Made by a program: the position numbers and the translations under genes
The notes under the pieces: model-generated
Told to the model about the DNA's origin: nothing
The model's input: the letters and a program-made list of their open reading frames with translations, nothing else
Database searches by the model: none
NCBI RefSeq assembly: GCF_001642475.1
Contig: NW_019173938.1
Coordinates: 1 to 64,000 of the forward strand
Direction: 5' to 3'
DNA: 64,000 nucleotides
Source of the DNA: Fonsecaea monophora
Lineage: Eukaryota > Ascomycota > Eurotiomycetes > Chaetothyriales > Herpotrichiellaceae
Part shown: positions 32,931 to 44,204 of the stretch, one piece after another
Layout: the number at the start of each line of letters is the position of its first letter
How positions within the stretch are numbered: the stretch's first letter is position 1

Positions 32931-34803
32931 ATGAATCCCCAGTCACTCGTTTCACTCCTGCTCGCGCTGGCCGCGCTGCAACCATGCGAAGTTGCTTCTC
33001 TTGCGGTGCCCCGGCCACCAACCTTGAAGAGCCGTTCACTCCTTCCTCCTTTTTCGTTGCCGCAAGATGACCTGCTCGACCTGACGAGGGCAGTAGATAT
33101 CACGGCAAAGCAACTTGGCTACTTGTATGGCCCTCCGGTCGCAGGAGGGCCTTTCTTTCCCAGCGGCGCTTTGGGCCTGGCAAAGGTCGCCGCCGACCAA
33201 GTCGAGATCCAGCTCGATGAGGCACCGATCCTTGCGGCGGTTGCTGTCGATACCACCGACAGTACGGTGTCAGCCCCTCAGTACAACGGCCTGCAGACCT
33301 TGGACGATTACACCCTGTTATATGACGGCCACTGGAAGGCAACTCTGCCATCTGGTCCCGTGCCAGGAATGTTGACCAACTACACCCAAGACCTTTTGTT
33401 TTCAATGGAACGTCTCTCACTGAGCCCCTATCAGGTGAAAAGGCTCAATCCCTCCTCAGACACGTTGCAGTTCAGTGTCGACGATGACGTTGCGACGGAT
33501 CTCACAGGCATGACACTGCAACAACTGTTCCAAGCTGGACGTCTCTTCTATGCCGACTATCGAGACCAGAAAGATCTCACCCCGACCGATCGCTTTGCCG
33601 CCGCATGCGACGCTTTCTTCTACATTGACCAGACCTCTGGGGATTTCTTGCCGCTCGCTATTCGTACCAACGTGGGATCGAATCTAATCTACACTCCCAA
33701 AGACGACCCAGCCGACTGGCTACTAGCAAAGATTATGTATAATGTCAATGACTTTTGGTTCGCACAGTGGAACCATCTGGCGAGCACCCACGAGGTTGTC
33801 CAGATCACATATCTGGCCGCCATCCGAACTCTGAGCGACAACCATCCAGTTCTTGCTCTGCTAAACCGGATCATGTACGAGGTGTACGCGATCCAACCGC
33901 TGGCCGAGACTCTTCTGTTCCTTCCTGGTGCAGCTGTCGACCAGGTTTTCGCCTATACCGGTTCCTCGGCGCAAGACTACACCACCAACCTATACAAGAA
34001 TGGCGGCAGTGGCCGCTTTCAAGCCAACTATTTCAAGACCGACCTCGAGTCTCGCGGGCTGATCAATTCCAACTTTGGCCCCGCGTTGAAAAACTTCCCT
34101 TTCTACGAAGATGCTTCGACTATATATAATGCGATCCACGCCTTCATGACATCCTTTGTGAACTCGTACTACGCCAAAGACTCAGATATCACGGCCGATA
34201 ATGAACTTCAAGCGTGGGTGAAAGAGTCCCAAGGTCCTGCTGAGGCGATTGACTTTCCGTCGATCAAGACCCGAAGCGCCCTGATTGATGCTTTGACACA
34301 CATGGTGAGCACAGGACACCCAGCGCACTTAGAGTAGATCTGCAAGTAATGTGCTAACCAAATATTCATCTCAGGCTCATCTTGTTTCTACCTCCCACCA
34401 CACGATCAACACCAACGAGTTGCTCTCGGCCAGTTCTACGCTGCCCTTCCACCCTCCTTCTCTCTACCAGCCACCCCCCTCCGCCAAAGGGTTTACAAAT
34501 GTGGTGGATTTCCTCCCACCTCTTGACAAGGTTGAAGCGCAGTTCAGTGTGGCAGCCATCTTTGTACGCCCCTTTTTCGTGGGCACGAACCGCACCCTGA
34601 TGCATATGTTTGAAGATCCGGTTATGCTCAGCCGCATGAATAGCGCTACCCAAGCGGCGGCAACAACCTTCTTCAACAGCATGCAGTCATTCAGTGGACA
34701 GGTTTCTGCACGGACATTTGACGGCAATGGCTTGTCCCAAGGGATGCCGTTTGTGTGGCAGGCTTTGGATCCGAATGTGGCGCCATTTTCTATCACTTCT
34801 TAG
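32931..34803 (+). CDS. Secreted manganese-type lipoxygenase
   Basis: Lipoxygenases dioxygenate polyunsaturated fatty acids to hydroperoxides; fungal Mn-lipoxygenases are secreted. Two exons (32931-34304, 34375-34803; 70-nt intron GTGAGC...TCTCAG) give 600 residues, the usual size. A signal peptide is visible (about 1-25, SLLLALAALQ core). Metal-site motifs: WNHLASTHEVV gives H282 and H287 (HxxxxH), and after the splice TSHHTINTNEL gives H466 and N470 (HxxxN). N-glycosylation sequons include NYT near residue 150 and NRT near 530. The fifth ligand in this family is the C-terminal carboxylate, normally of Val or Ile; here the chain ends ITS, so the last residue is Ser. The intron falls just before the third histidine. 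Mn versus Fe use cannot be decided from sequence alone. It stands alone with 1.8-1.9 kb of gene-free DNA on each side. Confidence 0.9.
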
Positions 34804-36580
34804 GATGGTACATTTGAGCGCTCCTCTGCTTTTTGTATATTGATGTATGTACTTTCGACACTGATGTGATGGGGCACCTATTTTTTCTCTCTTCTATTTC
34901 CCCTGCAGCAGATAATTATCGTTGGATGCCAAAGTGCTCAAATTCCTTCGTATTCCTAGAGTGATGATGGGAAACCCCCTTGTCAGCTTTCCGGAACCCG
35001 GGTGTGTAACAGAAATGCATCCTTTCAGCTGCGAAGGAAGAAGTCCCGAAACTTTGTCGCCATTTCTTCGGATGGAGCAAAAAAAAAGGAGATCTACAGA
35101 ACCAACCTCTTCTCGAACTCACTGCCGCAGAAACTTCCTTCACCAACTTCTTTTTAAGGCCCAGCCATCAAGCACTGCAGCTCAAACACACGTAAGCTTC
35201 GTCCCTTGCCATACTCGGTGAAAGGCTCAAAGTGTCGTGATGAACTAGCCCTCTCTTCACTCTATCTGTTCGTGCCTCGTAGGTCTACCGAGTACTGGGG
35301 CTCGAGTCAGGAACCCAAGGGGCCCAGTTGAGTCGACAACTCCTGCTGTTGGGGGCCGTTGGGTGGGTTTATTGGAATAATGACATTGCTTTCCTAACTC
35401 GGTGGTCAGCCTGAACAAGTCCCGCCGGGTTCAACCCATATCCAGGTTGCCAGGTGCCCCGAAAACGTTTTCTGATGTGGATTTGCCAAAGGTCGAGTTC
35501 GAGAAAAAGCCCGTTTGTTTCAGAATTGGATCCTAGAGGAACAAGACTCTGTCAGACGGGGTTCCCTTTGGTCCCTTTGGTCACTCTGGTCCCTCTGGAC
35601 TCCATATCGCATGCCAACTTCTGGGTTCAGTTAGGCAAAGCAACTAGTCAGTGGTGACCTTTTCCTCCCCCGCACCAGCATATCCCTGCTTGGGCCCTGC
35701 TGGGCCCTGGGCTGGTGGTGCAGATCAACAATCATGCAGGTCCAGGGATGCGGAGACCACTTTGGGGAGGGTGTTTCTATTCGCTGCTCCTCGCTAGCTT
35801 CAGGCCAGCAGGCCCTTCAACCCAGCCCTTTGGCAATTGAGGATGCCCGACCGCGTCTGATCTCCCGGACGCCACCCTGGAAAAGCCACCCACCCAGCGT
35901 CTGGTCCAAAACTGCCTGCGTGCGAACTAAACGGCGACCGAGTGTTCGGTACCTGGCCCGTACCTGGACGTCCGTGGGGCAAGCCTTGTTGTCGCAAAAG
36001 AGCGCCCGTTCTGCGAAATAAGGATCTGCCCTTTTTTGCGCACAAGGACGACAACCTACCGAGTAGTACAACCCGGCAGACGAGGCCAGCAGGAGACGTT
36101 CCTCTTCCCACCATGTGGTGGAGTCCATGCGCAAGCCTCCCACCCTCTCTCTTCCTAGACTCTGCGAAAGAAATCCTCCTGCAAGCTCTACCTACTCTCT
36201 TCCTCCCACCATCCCAGCCCGGAAAGCATTTCTTTCATATGTTGTGTCCTTTTTCTCTCCTTTGCCCCCCCCTGTTTGTACAATAATCCCTTGATAACGC
36301 TGCTGCTTTCCTGGTGAACCCAGCTTTTTGAAAACGTGGTCCCTCCCCCTCCTCAAGCCAGCGTCGAGTGTGTACAGGTACATCTCTTCCAACGAGACGA
36401 GAGCTATGATGAACCCATGACACTGCATTACACACTCTGCGACGACTCTATCTTTGAATGACCCTCCCCGTCGCAGTAACCACACACAGTGACATGCCAT
36501 CTCGTTGTATACGTCCGGCTACGAAGACTCTTGGTTGGCCCAAGGAAATATAGCACAGACCTGTCGCAATCCGGGTCAAG
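34804..36580. other. Intergenic upstream of SAT4-type gene
   Basis: About 1.8 kb with no supported gene. Two TACCGAGTA words occur (35286-35294 and 36057-36065). Around 35560-35600 there is a short imperfect tandem repeat of a TTTGGTCCC unit. The 36100-36300 stretch is pyrimidine-rich, like a promoter or 5' leader. Confidence 0.5.
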
Positions 36581-38188
36581 ATGGTCGACACATTGCACCG
36601 TAAGTATTCAAGCCACTACCACTCAATACGAACAGACGGGTACTGAATATCGACAGCATCTCCTGAGGTGATTGCTACTTGGCCTAAACCGAACTATGTC
36701 AATCCTGACACAAGAGGCCCAGGCCTGGTCTACATGTGTATCATATTCGCCGCTATTGGCATCATTACATGTACAGCCCGAGTATACTCACGACTGTTTA
36801 TAACCAAGGCACCCGGCCTGGATGATCTCCTGGTGGTTATCGCCCTAGGGTTCCTGACCGCCTTGGCCGTCCTGGTCATCATCGGCAATAAAAAATACTA
36901 TAGCGGCCGGCACATCTGGGACATCCCACCCGACAGCTTTGTCGGTGGACGTGCCAACATCTGGGCCAGCCTGTGGTGCTATGTTATCGGCATCACCTTG
37001 ATCAAGATTTCTGTCCTGTTGTTCTATCGCCGCCTCAGCGTCAAGTTCAGCAGGGCCTTCCTGATCGCAACGTGGATCGGCATCATTTACAACGTCCTCT
37101 ATTTCCTCTCCTTTGGCCTGACGCTCTTGCTCCTCTGCAGTCCCCTGCACTCGTACTGGGACAGCTTCAACCCCGTCTGGGCCGCGACGCACCACTTCCA
37201 CTGCGGTTCCGAGGGTGCAGCGCTCCCTGCCTCGTCCGCGTTCAGCGTGGCGGGTGACTTTTACAGTACCCTGCTCCCACTCATCCTGGTCTACTACCTG
37301 GAACTCCCCCGGCGGCAGAAGATCGCCCTGTACGCGCTGTTCGCGCTCGGCTTCATGGCCGTCGCTGCCGGGCTGGTCCGGACGGTGCTGATGTACAACT
37401 TGCTGAACGTCGACTACGACTTCACCTGGGAGCTGTGGTTGACCTGGATCTGGGCGATCTTGGAGCTGTATCTGGCGCTGTTCGCCGCCAGCGCTCCGAG
37501 CCTGAAGCCGTTCTTTCGACATTTCTTTGTCGAGTCGCTCAGCAGCCTTGCGAGGGGCTCGAGAAGACGCGGCGAATATGGCCATGACAACAGCCACGGC
37601 ACTGGGGTGGACCCAATGTCAGGAAAAGACTTGGGAGGAGTTGGAGGGAAAGGGTTGGGGACATTCACGTCCGAGACGACCAAAGGTGACGCCAGCGTGA
37701 CCTTTACGACCGACCTCGAAGGGGGCAGAGGTCCTTGGGAAGGTGAACGTAACGAAAGGGCAGGATCTCGCCAGAGTTGGTTCCTGGCCGATGGCGAGAG
37801 CGACGACAACGGGACGAAGCATTTCGAACTCCGGGCCAGCCAGGACGGGAAGAAGATGATTCCCATGCGCGTCTACAAGCGCAGTGATTACCCTACCTAC
37901 GACATCCCCGAGAGATCTTCCGAAGACCCCTTTGCCGACGCCGGCGAACGTACCCAACCCTTCCACCAGCAGTATCAGCCACACCCCGCGTCTGCGGAAG
38001 AAGCCACGACGGCATTACCACAGCGGCCAGACTGGCCTCTACCCATTATGATGCCGCCGCCGACGCCGTCGACGCCGCCGCAGACGACGACAACAATGAT
38101 GATGATGATGGGGACGGAACAGCAACACGAGCCGCGCGAGTTCCTCGCCAACCCGCGGCTTTCTTCGCCGCCGTACTTGGAGAAATAG
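36581..38188 (+). CDS. SAT4-type rhodopsin-domain integral membrane protein
   Basis: Two exons: a 19-nt first exon (36581-36599, MVDTLH) and 36657-38188, with a 57-nt intron (GTAAGT...CGACAG); 516 residues. Seven hydrophobic helices fill about 20-300. They include LVYMCIIFAAIGIITCTARVY, DLLVVIALGFLTALAVL, the LIKISVLLFYRRL segment and LWLTWIWAILELYLALFAAS. The LIKISVLLFYRRL and final WAILELYLALFAASAPSLKP segments are typical of the fungal SAT4/rhodopsin-like domain family, a very large group related to Pth11-type receptors but mostly of unknown function. The C-terminal 215 residues are cytoplasmic-looking, polar and disordered, with a Met run encoded by an ATG repeat near 38096-38111. The splice is supported by the continuation PSPEVIATWPKPNYVNP, a common start in this family. 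Confidence 0.87.
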
Positions 38189-39388
38189 ATGCGTTATTGG
38201 TACCAAAAAGGAACGATAAAGTCCTGTCCAGTCTAGTCTAGTCTAGTACCCATAAAAATAAATGTAAAATGTAAACAGTAACAATGACATGAGAGGACAT
38301 GAGAGGAGAGTGAGAATGACGAGAGAGAGATATAACACGCAACAAATACCCGCATTATCATGTCGAGGAATTACATGGTCTGCTGCAGTTGGCTGGCTAG
38401 CTAGCTGGCTGGCTGACCTGACCTGACCTTTTCCAATAAAATGTTCGTGGCTGATGGGGAATGGAGCGCCGTCACCAAATTAGGCCGAGGCTTGACAAAC
38501 TGCCACTGACTGCTAAGCACCCAGCACCCAGCACCCAGGGCAATCCACGCACCACAGGCACGCACCGCAGGCACGCACCGCAGGCACGCAACGCAGCCAA
38601 CGCAGGCAGCCGCCCCGCGCAGCCTCCCACCCGTCGCCGAAAAGCTTTGTTTCTACCGAGTAATTACCTCACCTACTCCATCACCCAGTCAGACACTCAT
38701 TAGACCGAGCCAGACGCCTCTTACCACCGGCGTCGACCCAGACCTACGTGACCTGTCAGCCTCACAGAGTGCGGTCTCACCTCTCTTCAGTCAAGAGCAA
38801 TCAATGCGCAGGCCAAGTCTGCAAGACGAGGATGTCGATCACCAGCATCTGGTACTCGCCCTAGCCCTGCACCACCACGGCCCTTCCTCTTGAAGTTGAC
38901 CGTCCTAATGCGAGGCACACTTCATCACCGGGAATTTCTCCTTGGTGTGCTTGATGCACCCGTCCAGCGCCTCCTCAGCCGCAGTTGCGGAACGCCTTGC
39001 CACGATTCAGATGTTGGCGAGCTTGGGATTGGTCACCTCAGGCATATATGGCTCTCGCCGAATCTGCCTGCTGGTGTAGGCATGTCCAGGGCAGAAATAG
39101 CACTTGTGGTGCCACGTCCAAGTGGTGCTTTTCCTGCTGCACAGTTGCCTCGTATGAGCATTCTCGCATGTACAGAGAGCCGCGTGCTAGGCTGTACAGT
39201 CTGCGCCTGCAAATGGTCAGGCTTATGCAACTACCGGTTTACGATGACTGAGCTCAGCGGCACCCTTGTTGGTCGAACTTCACAGCACATTTGACTTGAC
39301 TTCGATTTCTCCAACTTCTTGCGGCAGCCATCTTCATATTTCTGTTTCATCACGCCTTGCTTCATCACCACCCGCCTCAGCGGAAACA
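38189..39388. other. Intergenic between SAT4-type and NACHT genes
   Basis: 1.2 kb with no supported gene. It has several short repeats: TCTAG units at about 38230-38247, GGCT/AGCT and GACCT runs at 38390-38430, a 13-bp tandem repeat at 38557-38595, and a TACCGAGTA word at 38655-38663. Confidence 0.5.
38557..38595. repeat. Tandem repeat, 13-bp unit x3
   Basis: The unit GGCACGCACCGCA occurs at 38557-38569 and 38570-38582 exactly, and at 38583-38595 with one change. CAGCACC units directly precede it (about 38518-38540). Confidence 0.85.
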
Positions 39389-42300
39389 ATGTCCGACCCG
39401 TTCTCTATGATCAGTTTGGCCGCAGCAATAGTGCAGTTTGTCGATTTCGGCGCCGTAATCATTCAAGGTGTACGAGAAGTCAAGGGTTCAATCTCTGGTG
39501 CAACCGAGCGAAATCGGAGCGTCGAAGTTGTCGTGAGCGACTTGAGAAATCTGGTCCTGAAGCTCAGTGAACCGCACCATTCGCGGGAAAGTGAGGATGA
39601 GAAGGCTCTTGGTCGCGTTGCCGATGAGTGCAAGATTCTGGCAAATCAAATTCTCGACCTTCTCCAGAAGATCAAGGCAAAGAACCCCAAATCAACCCTC
39701 CATGTCGTTTGGGCAGTACTCAAGAATCAAAAATATAAGAGACAAAAGCTGGAACTAGAAGAGAGATTGGAAAGTTGTCGGAACCACCTGGAATTCCAAT
39801 TAAACTATTTGACCAGGTGACACCCTTTCTACCTTGATCTGGGCAGAGAGAATAACGATCTTACAGTGCTGAGGTGAAGACTAGACTGGATACACTGGTC
39901 AACTCTGCAGAAGGTCTAGCTGAAAAATTCGAGTTTCTTCGAACGCATGTCGAGCAACTTCGCTGCGGAACTGGTGTTGCGTCTTTCAGCCCCGAGGCTC
40001 AAGAACAAATCCGAAAGCTCGTGCATCTTCCAGACGACGAAATCAAACAGCAACGCGTTCTAAAAAGTCTCGCCTATAGTGAAATGGAAGCACGATTTAA
40101 AGAAGTCCCCCAAGAACACAGCAAAACCTTCGAATGGATCTTTGAAGACACCACCCAAGGAAGCAGGGTAGACAACGACCACTCCAGCCGAGAGTCATTT
40201 GTGGATTGGTTGTCATCCGGACGAGGGATCTTTCACATATGCGGAAAACTGGGGTCTGGAAAAAGCACATTGATGAAGTTTTTGTGTAATCACCCTCACA
40301 CTCAAAGGGAATTGCAACGCTGGGCAGGTAAGCTGCAAGCCGGAAGGGCAATGCACAGTCACATCGGTCCTTGAGAAGCACAGACTAACATGTTCTTGAA
40401 AGGCGGCCGGAAGCTAATATTTGCCAAATTTTTCTTCTGGAGGGGAGCCAAATCCGTGGAACAGAAGTCTGTCTCCGGCCTCCTCCGGTCGCTGCTCTAC
40501 GAGACGCTACGTGCCTGCCCCGAACTCATCCCCCGCGTGTTACCAGGCCTCTGGGCTCAGGCCGAGTCCTCGTCCTGGCAGGCGGACATGAAGCTCGATC
40601 TCGGAAAATTGGAGGCCCGAGCAGCAGTCTCCAGCCTCATCACGCTTCAGAACTTGTACAAGGAGTACTGTTTTTGCTTCTTCATTGATGGTCTGGATGA
40701 ATTCGAGAAGACTCCTCAGGACGGCTATGGAGATCTGATCAGGCTGCTTGGCAGCTGGTCCGAGGCTGCACCGGAAGTCATTAAGATCTGCGTCTCAAGC
40801 AGAGAGGACCTGGTTTTCATGGACGCGTTCTCTAGCGAAAGGAGATTCCGCCTTCAAGATCTAACAAGAGAGGATATTCAACGTTACGTTCGGGAGACTT
40901 TGCCCATAGCAGCTCACGAACAAACCGAAGGATTAGTCGGAAAGATAACCGAAAGGGCTGATGGGATCTTCCTTTGGGTGGCTTTGGTGACGAAGTCAAT
41001 TCGAGATCAGTTGGAGGAAGGGTACGAGCTCTCTGTTGTCGAAGAAGAGCTTAACCGGCTTCCGAACGAGCTGCAAAAGCTCTTTGAGCATCTCCTCGAG
41101 ACTATCAACCAATCTCCCGGTTGCAAGACAGCTCACCATACCTTTGCGATGGTTCTGAAGCTTAGACATTACAGCCTCGACCTGATGTTGCTGGCGTATT
41201 CTTTTCTGGTTCATTACGAAAAGAACCCGGGCTTTGCTATGGATGCATCATCCCCGTTTTTGCACACAGACGACACTGGCGGAAGAAGTCGAGAAGATAA
41301 TGCACGCAGAAGACTGTACCGAGACTGCAGACACCTTCTGGAAGTGAAGGAAAACCAGGATGACGGGAATACGATCACCGTCACCCACCGCTCCATCCTC
41401 GAATTCCTCGAAAGTCAGGCTGTCAAGGACGCGATGAAGTGTGATCTTGATGGCTTCAGCACGGAAGAGGCAATTTCTCAACTCTTCCTTGCGGCGTTGC
41501 GGCACAAAAGGGAAAGATTTTGCGACGAATTTTTGAGTCGTGTCGTTTATAACATCATCTGTATGCGAGACGAAAGTGGCATCGATCAAGAACCATATCA
41601 TTTTCTGGAAGCTTTGAGTGCCGCGGCGAGTCCCGTCGCGATTCACGACCCTGGGACCTGTATGGAGCCACAAGAGTATAGACGGAAGGTGATTTATCCT
41701 GCGTACGCATTCCGTGTCCCTGTGACGGATGCTGATACAGGAAGGGCAGACTACTGCCTCACATCTCCAGTCTATGTTTCGGCATTTGTGGGAGCTTGCC
41801 AATACGTCGCTTGGAAGATACAACGCGATCTAACCATTATCGAAAATAGGTCCGAAATTGCTCTTATTTTATGCTGCATTGAATCCGGACCCGTAGCACG
41901 CCCTGAAGCCTTTCGCAGAAGGATGAGTATTCTCGAACACCTCCTCACCCGAGGGCTCTCTCCTAACGCCATGATACACAATAGCATTACGTCGACTGGC
42001 TACTTTCATGAAGACCTGAGTTTCTGGCAGCAATTCGTCCTGACCCTTGGACAGAGGCCATTTCCGTCGGATGAGACCAAAAATGTGTTCGGCGAAGTAG
42101 TGGAGAGCTTTCTTGCCCGTGATGCAGACCCTTACGTGTGGATTTCGAAGGCTTTTCGAAGTCTAAAGGACGGGACGAGTGACGAAATTCTGCAAGTTAC
42201 TCTGGGAAGAGAGCGATCTAAGACTATATCACTGAAGGACTTCGAGGCTTCCGAATACTGGCTCCCACATTTGGATGAAACAGGCAAAAAGGTTCCGCTC

Positions 42301-42772
42301 CGAGACATGATAGAGTTCTGGAACTTTGATAACCAGGAGGCGATCCTGCAGTTACTGGATGCGAATGTGCGGCGACGAGAACTGATGGCGAACGTGGACG
42401 ACGTGTCAAACGATCAGCTACCCAAAGACCAGGAGGAATGTGTGATAGAAGCTCTGGACACGCCTGGACTTCAGAAGGAACCGCCAACCACATCAGCGTC
42501 AACCTTGAGAGATGCGGTCGCGGAGAAGCCGGCGATGAAGCCTTGGACCACGAGAGACCTCTGGTGGTTGCTCCAATGGTCGGTGCGAAGTCATCTTCTT
42601 CCATTCGTGCTCGGTGAGTGTCTACTGCGGTGGACCCGGTATCCTTGTCAACTTCTGACGAACTATTCCAGGCATCCTTGTGGCCTGTGCTTCGCCTCGA
42701 CTGTGGACTCTGCTGACAACACAGTCGAGTATGCGAGAAGAGAGAAGAGGCGGGGGGATCTCAGAGCTGTGA
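39389..42772 (+). CDS. NACHT/STAND NTPase with Helo-like N-terminus (NLR-like)
   Basis: Four exons (39389-39816, 39867-40327, 40403-42613, 42672-42772; introns 50, 75 and 58 nt) give 1066 residues. The N-terminal 140 residues (MSDPFSMISLAAAIVQFVDFG) resemble the helical N-terminal domains of fungal STAND proteins. After a linker, the P-loop is HICGKLGSGKST (Walker A lysine about 275) and Walker B is FFIDGLDEFE (about 389-398). A DUF7791-like helical region follows (RHYSLDLMLLAYSFLVHYEK), then TVTHRSILEFLES. The C-terminal 450 residues lack obvious WD40, TPR or ankyrin arrays. The last intron is my reading: it replaces a charged tail with FVLGILVACASPRLW, a hydrophobic helix. Without that splice the frame ends at 42798. 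Related proteins act in non-self recognition and cell death in fungi, but function here is unknown. Confidence 0.85.
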
Positions 42773-43035
42773 GCTGGATGGAATCTCTGACTCAGTGATC
42801 CCTCCATTCTGCTGCCAGCAGTGCGCTTCGCTCTCTGTCGCGGCAAGTAGCGAAGAAGACATTTACAAGCCATTGGAATCTAGGCCTGTGCTGGTGGTCA
42901 TCTGCCTTTCATAAGTGTCTTTGGCGTTGGATGTATATTTTATAGATATGAGCAGCAGGATCGCCAGCGACTTCCATATGCGGTATTAAGGCGATGATCT
43001 TTTTACTCATTACCAAAGGGTGACGACAACCACTT

Positions 43036-43090
<55 letters not shown>

Positions 43091-43272
43091 CTATGGTCCT
43101 CTTCTCCTCCTTGTTACCTTGACCCAACCTTCTCATAGCCTAGCCGAGTCCATATAATTCTACACCGCAGAACGCCTGTATCCAATCGAGCGATATCACA
43201 CAAAACATAACCCAAAAACAACGGTCTCCCCTTTTACATGTGTGTAACAGTGTGAGAGAACACCTTGTCGCC
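42773..43272. other. Spacer with dinucleotide microsatellite
   Basis: 500 bases between the NACHT gene and the TUDOR-domain gene; no coding sequence apart from the microsatellite listed separately. Confidence 0.5.
43036..43088. repeat. (TC)n(GT)18 microsatellite
   Basis: A TC run (43036-43052) passes directly into eighteen GT units (43053-43088). It lies about 185 bases upstream of the TUDOR-domain gene and is probably length-polymorphic. Confidence 0.95.
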
Positions 43273-43785
43273 ATGTCCGAGATCAAGTCCAAGGGCGGAG
43301 TGCAAATCGCGAAAGGAGACACGGTCAGCACGCCTGTACGTACAGCATTTCCACTCATAGAATAGAGAACAGGAGGCGAGGCATGACGAGAAATGGTGTA
43401 TAGAGTCAGATTGCTAATTAGGGGAACTTTCTGAGATTTGGAGGATAATAGTATCGAGGCGGGAAACATGAGGGACAGGTTCGTCTGTCCGTCGCGACTA
43501 GATTCGCGTTTCTTTTTCTTTTTCCGTTGTCACGTTGTTAAGTCGTTCCCCCCTTGGGGTTGGTGTTGACGGTGACGGTGGTGTTGACGTTGTGGACGAT
43601 ATGTCTAGGTCGAACAAATTCTCCCTAGTGACGACGACTCGCAACATGCAGAGGAATTGCTGAGAGACGTCAAAGGCGCGACACACCCGCCCGCAGTGGT
43701 CTTTACGGACCAGAATGGGAAAAGGGTCGCGCATCGGCCGGGGACGTTGAGAGATTTAAGTAAAGATGAAGATAAAGATCATTAA
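43273..43785 (+). CDS. Small Hva1/TUDOR-domain protein
   Basis: Three exons (43273-43335, 43452-43478, 43609-43785; introns 116 and 130 nt) give an 88-residue protein. Exon 2 is only 27 nt and encodes YRGGKHEGQ. Joined, the protein reads GDTVSTP-YRGGKHEGQ-VEQIL and ends TDQNGKRVAHRPGTL. This is the pattern of the Hva1/TUDOR family (hypervirulence-associated protein, also called DUF2945): a small beta-barrel starting at GDxVS, then an RGG turn, and a conserved TDxxGKRVAH strand. All three junctions are phase 0 with GT...AG borders, and without the micro-exon the RGGxxEG turn would be missing. The family's molecular role is not established; a TUDOR-like fold suggests peptide binding. The acidic and lysine tail SKDEDKDH is probably flexible. 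Confidence 0.82.
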
Positions 43786-44204
43786 GGAGGCCAAGGAAAG
43801 AAAAAAAGAAGGATGGGGAGAGGGAGAAGGAGGTAGAGATGGAGGGAGGATCCTATACTATTTAGTTAGACTAACCGGGAAGATTGCTACCAACTCAAAG
43901 TATGATCTATGTAAGACCACATGAGTGCGTTAGGTACTATGTACAGTATGTAGAGGCAGAAGAAGAGGGTGGAGATGGAATACTTGACCTCCGTTAACCA
44001 ATTAACCAAGTATCTACCTAACTAGTTACTGGGGGAGCATGACCCCCATCAAAGGCAAGTAATATTTCAGAATTCGCATTCACATCACAGTCGTTGGTAG
44101 CGAGAGTCAGAACATCCATGACCTAGAAAAACGGTCGAGACTGACTGGTCAATCACCTCCTAAATTATATTATTCTCTTTACCATTGTACAATGCACTAT
44201 GCAT
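43786..44204. other. Convergent 3' spacer
   Basis: About 420 bases between the TUDOR-protein stop and the methyltransferase stop, with purine-rich DNA at 43790-43855; no gene seen. Confidence 0.5.

Noticed and set aside
36845..37597. 250-codon frame antisense to the SAT4-type gene
   Set aside because: Shadow of the GC-rich membrane-protein coding sequence; Asp/Gln/Val repeats mirror hydrophobic codons.
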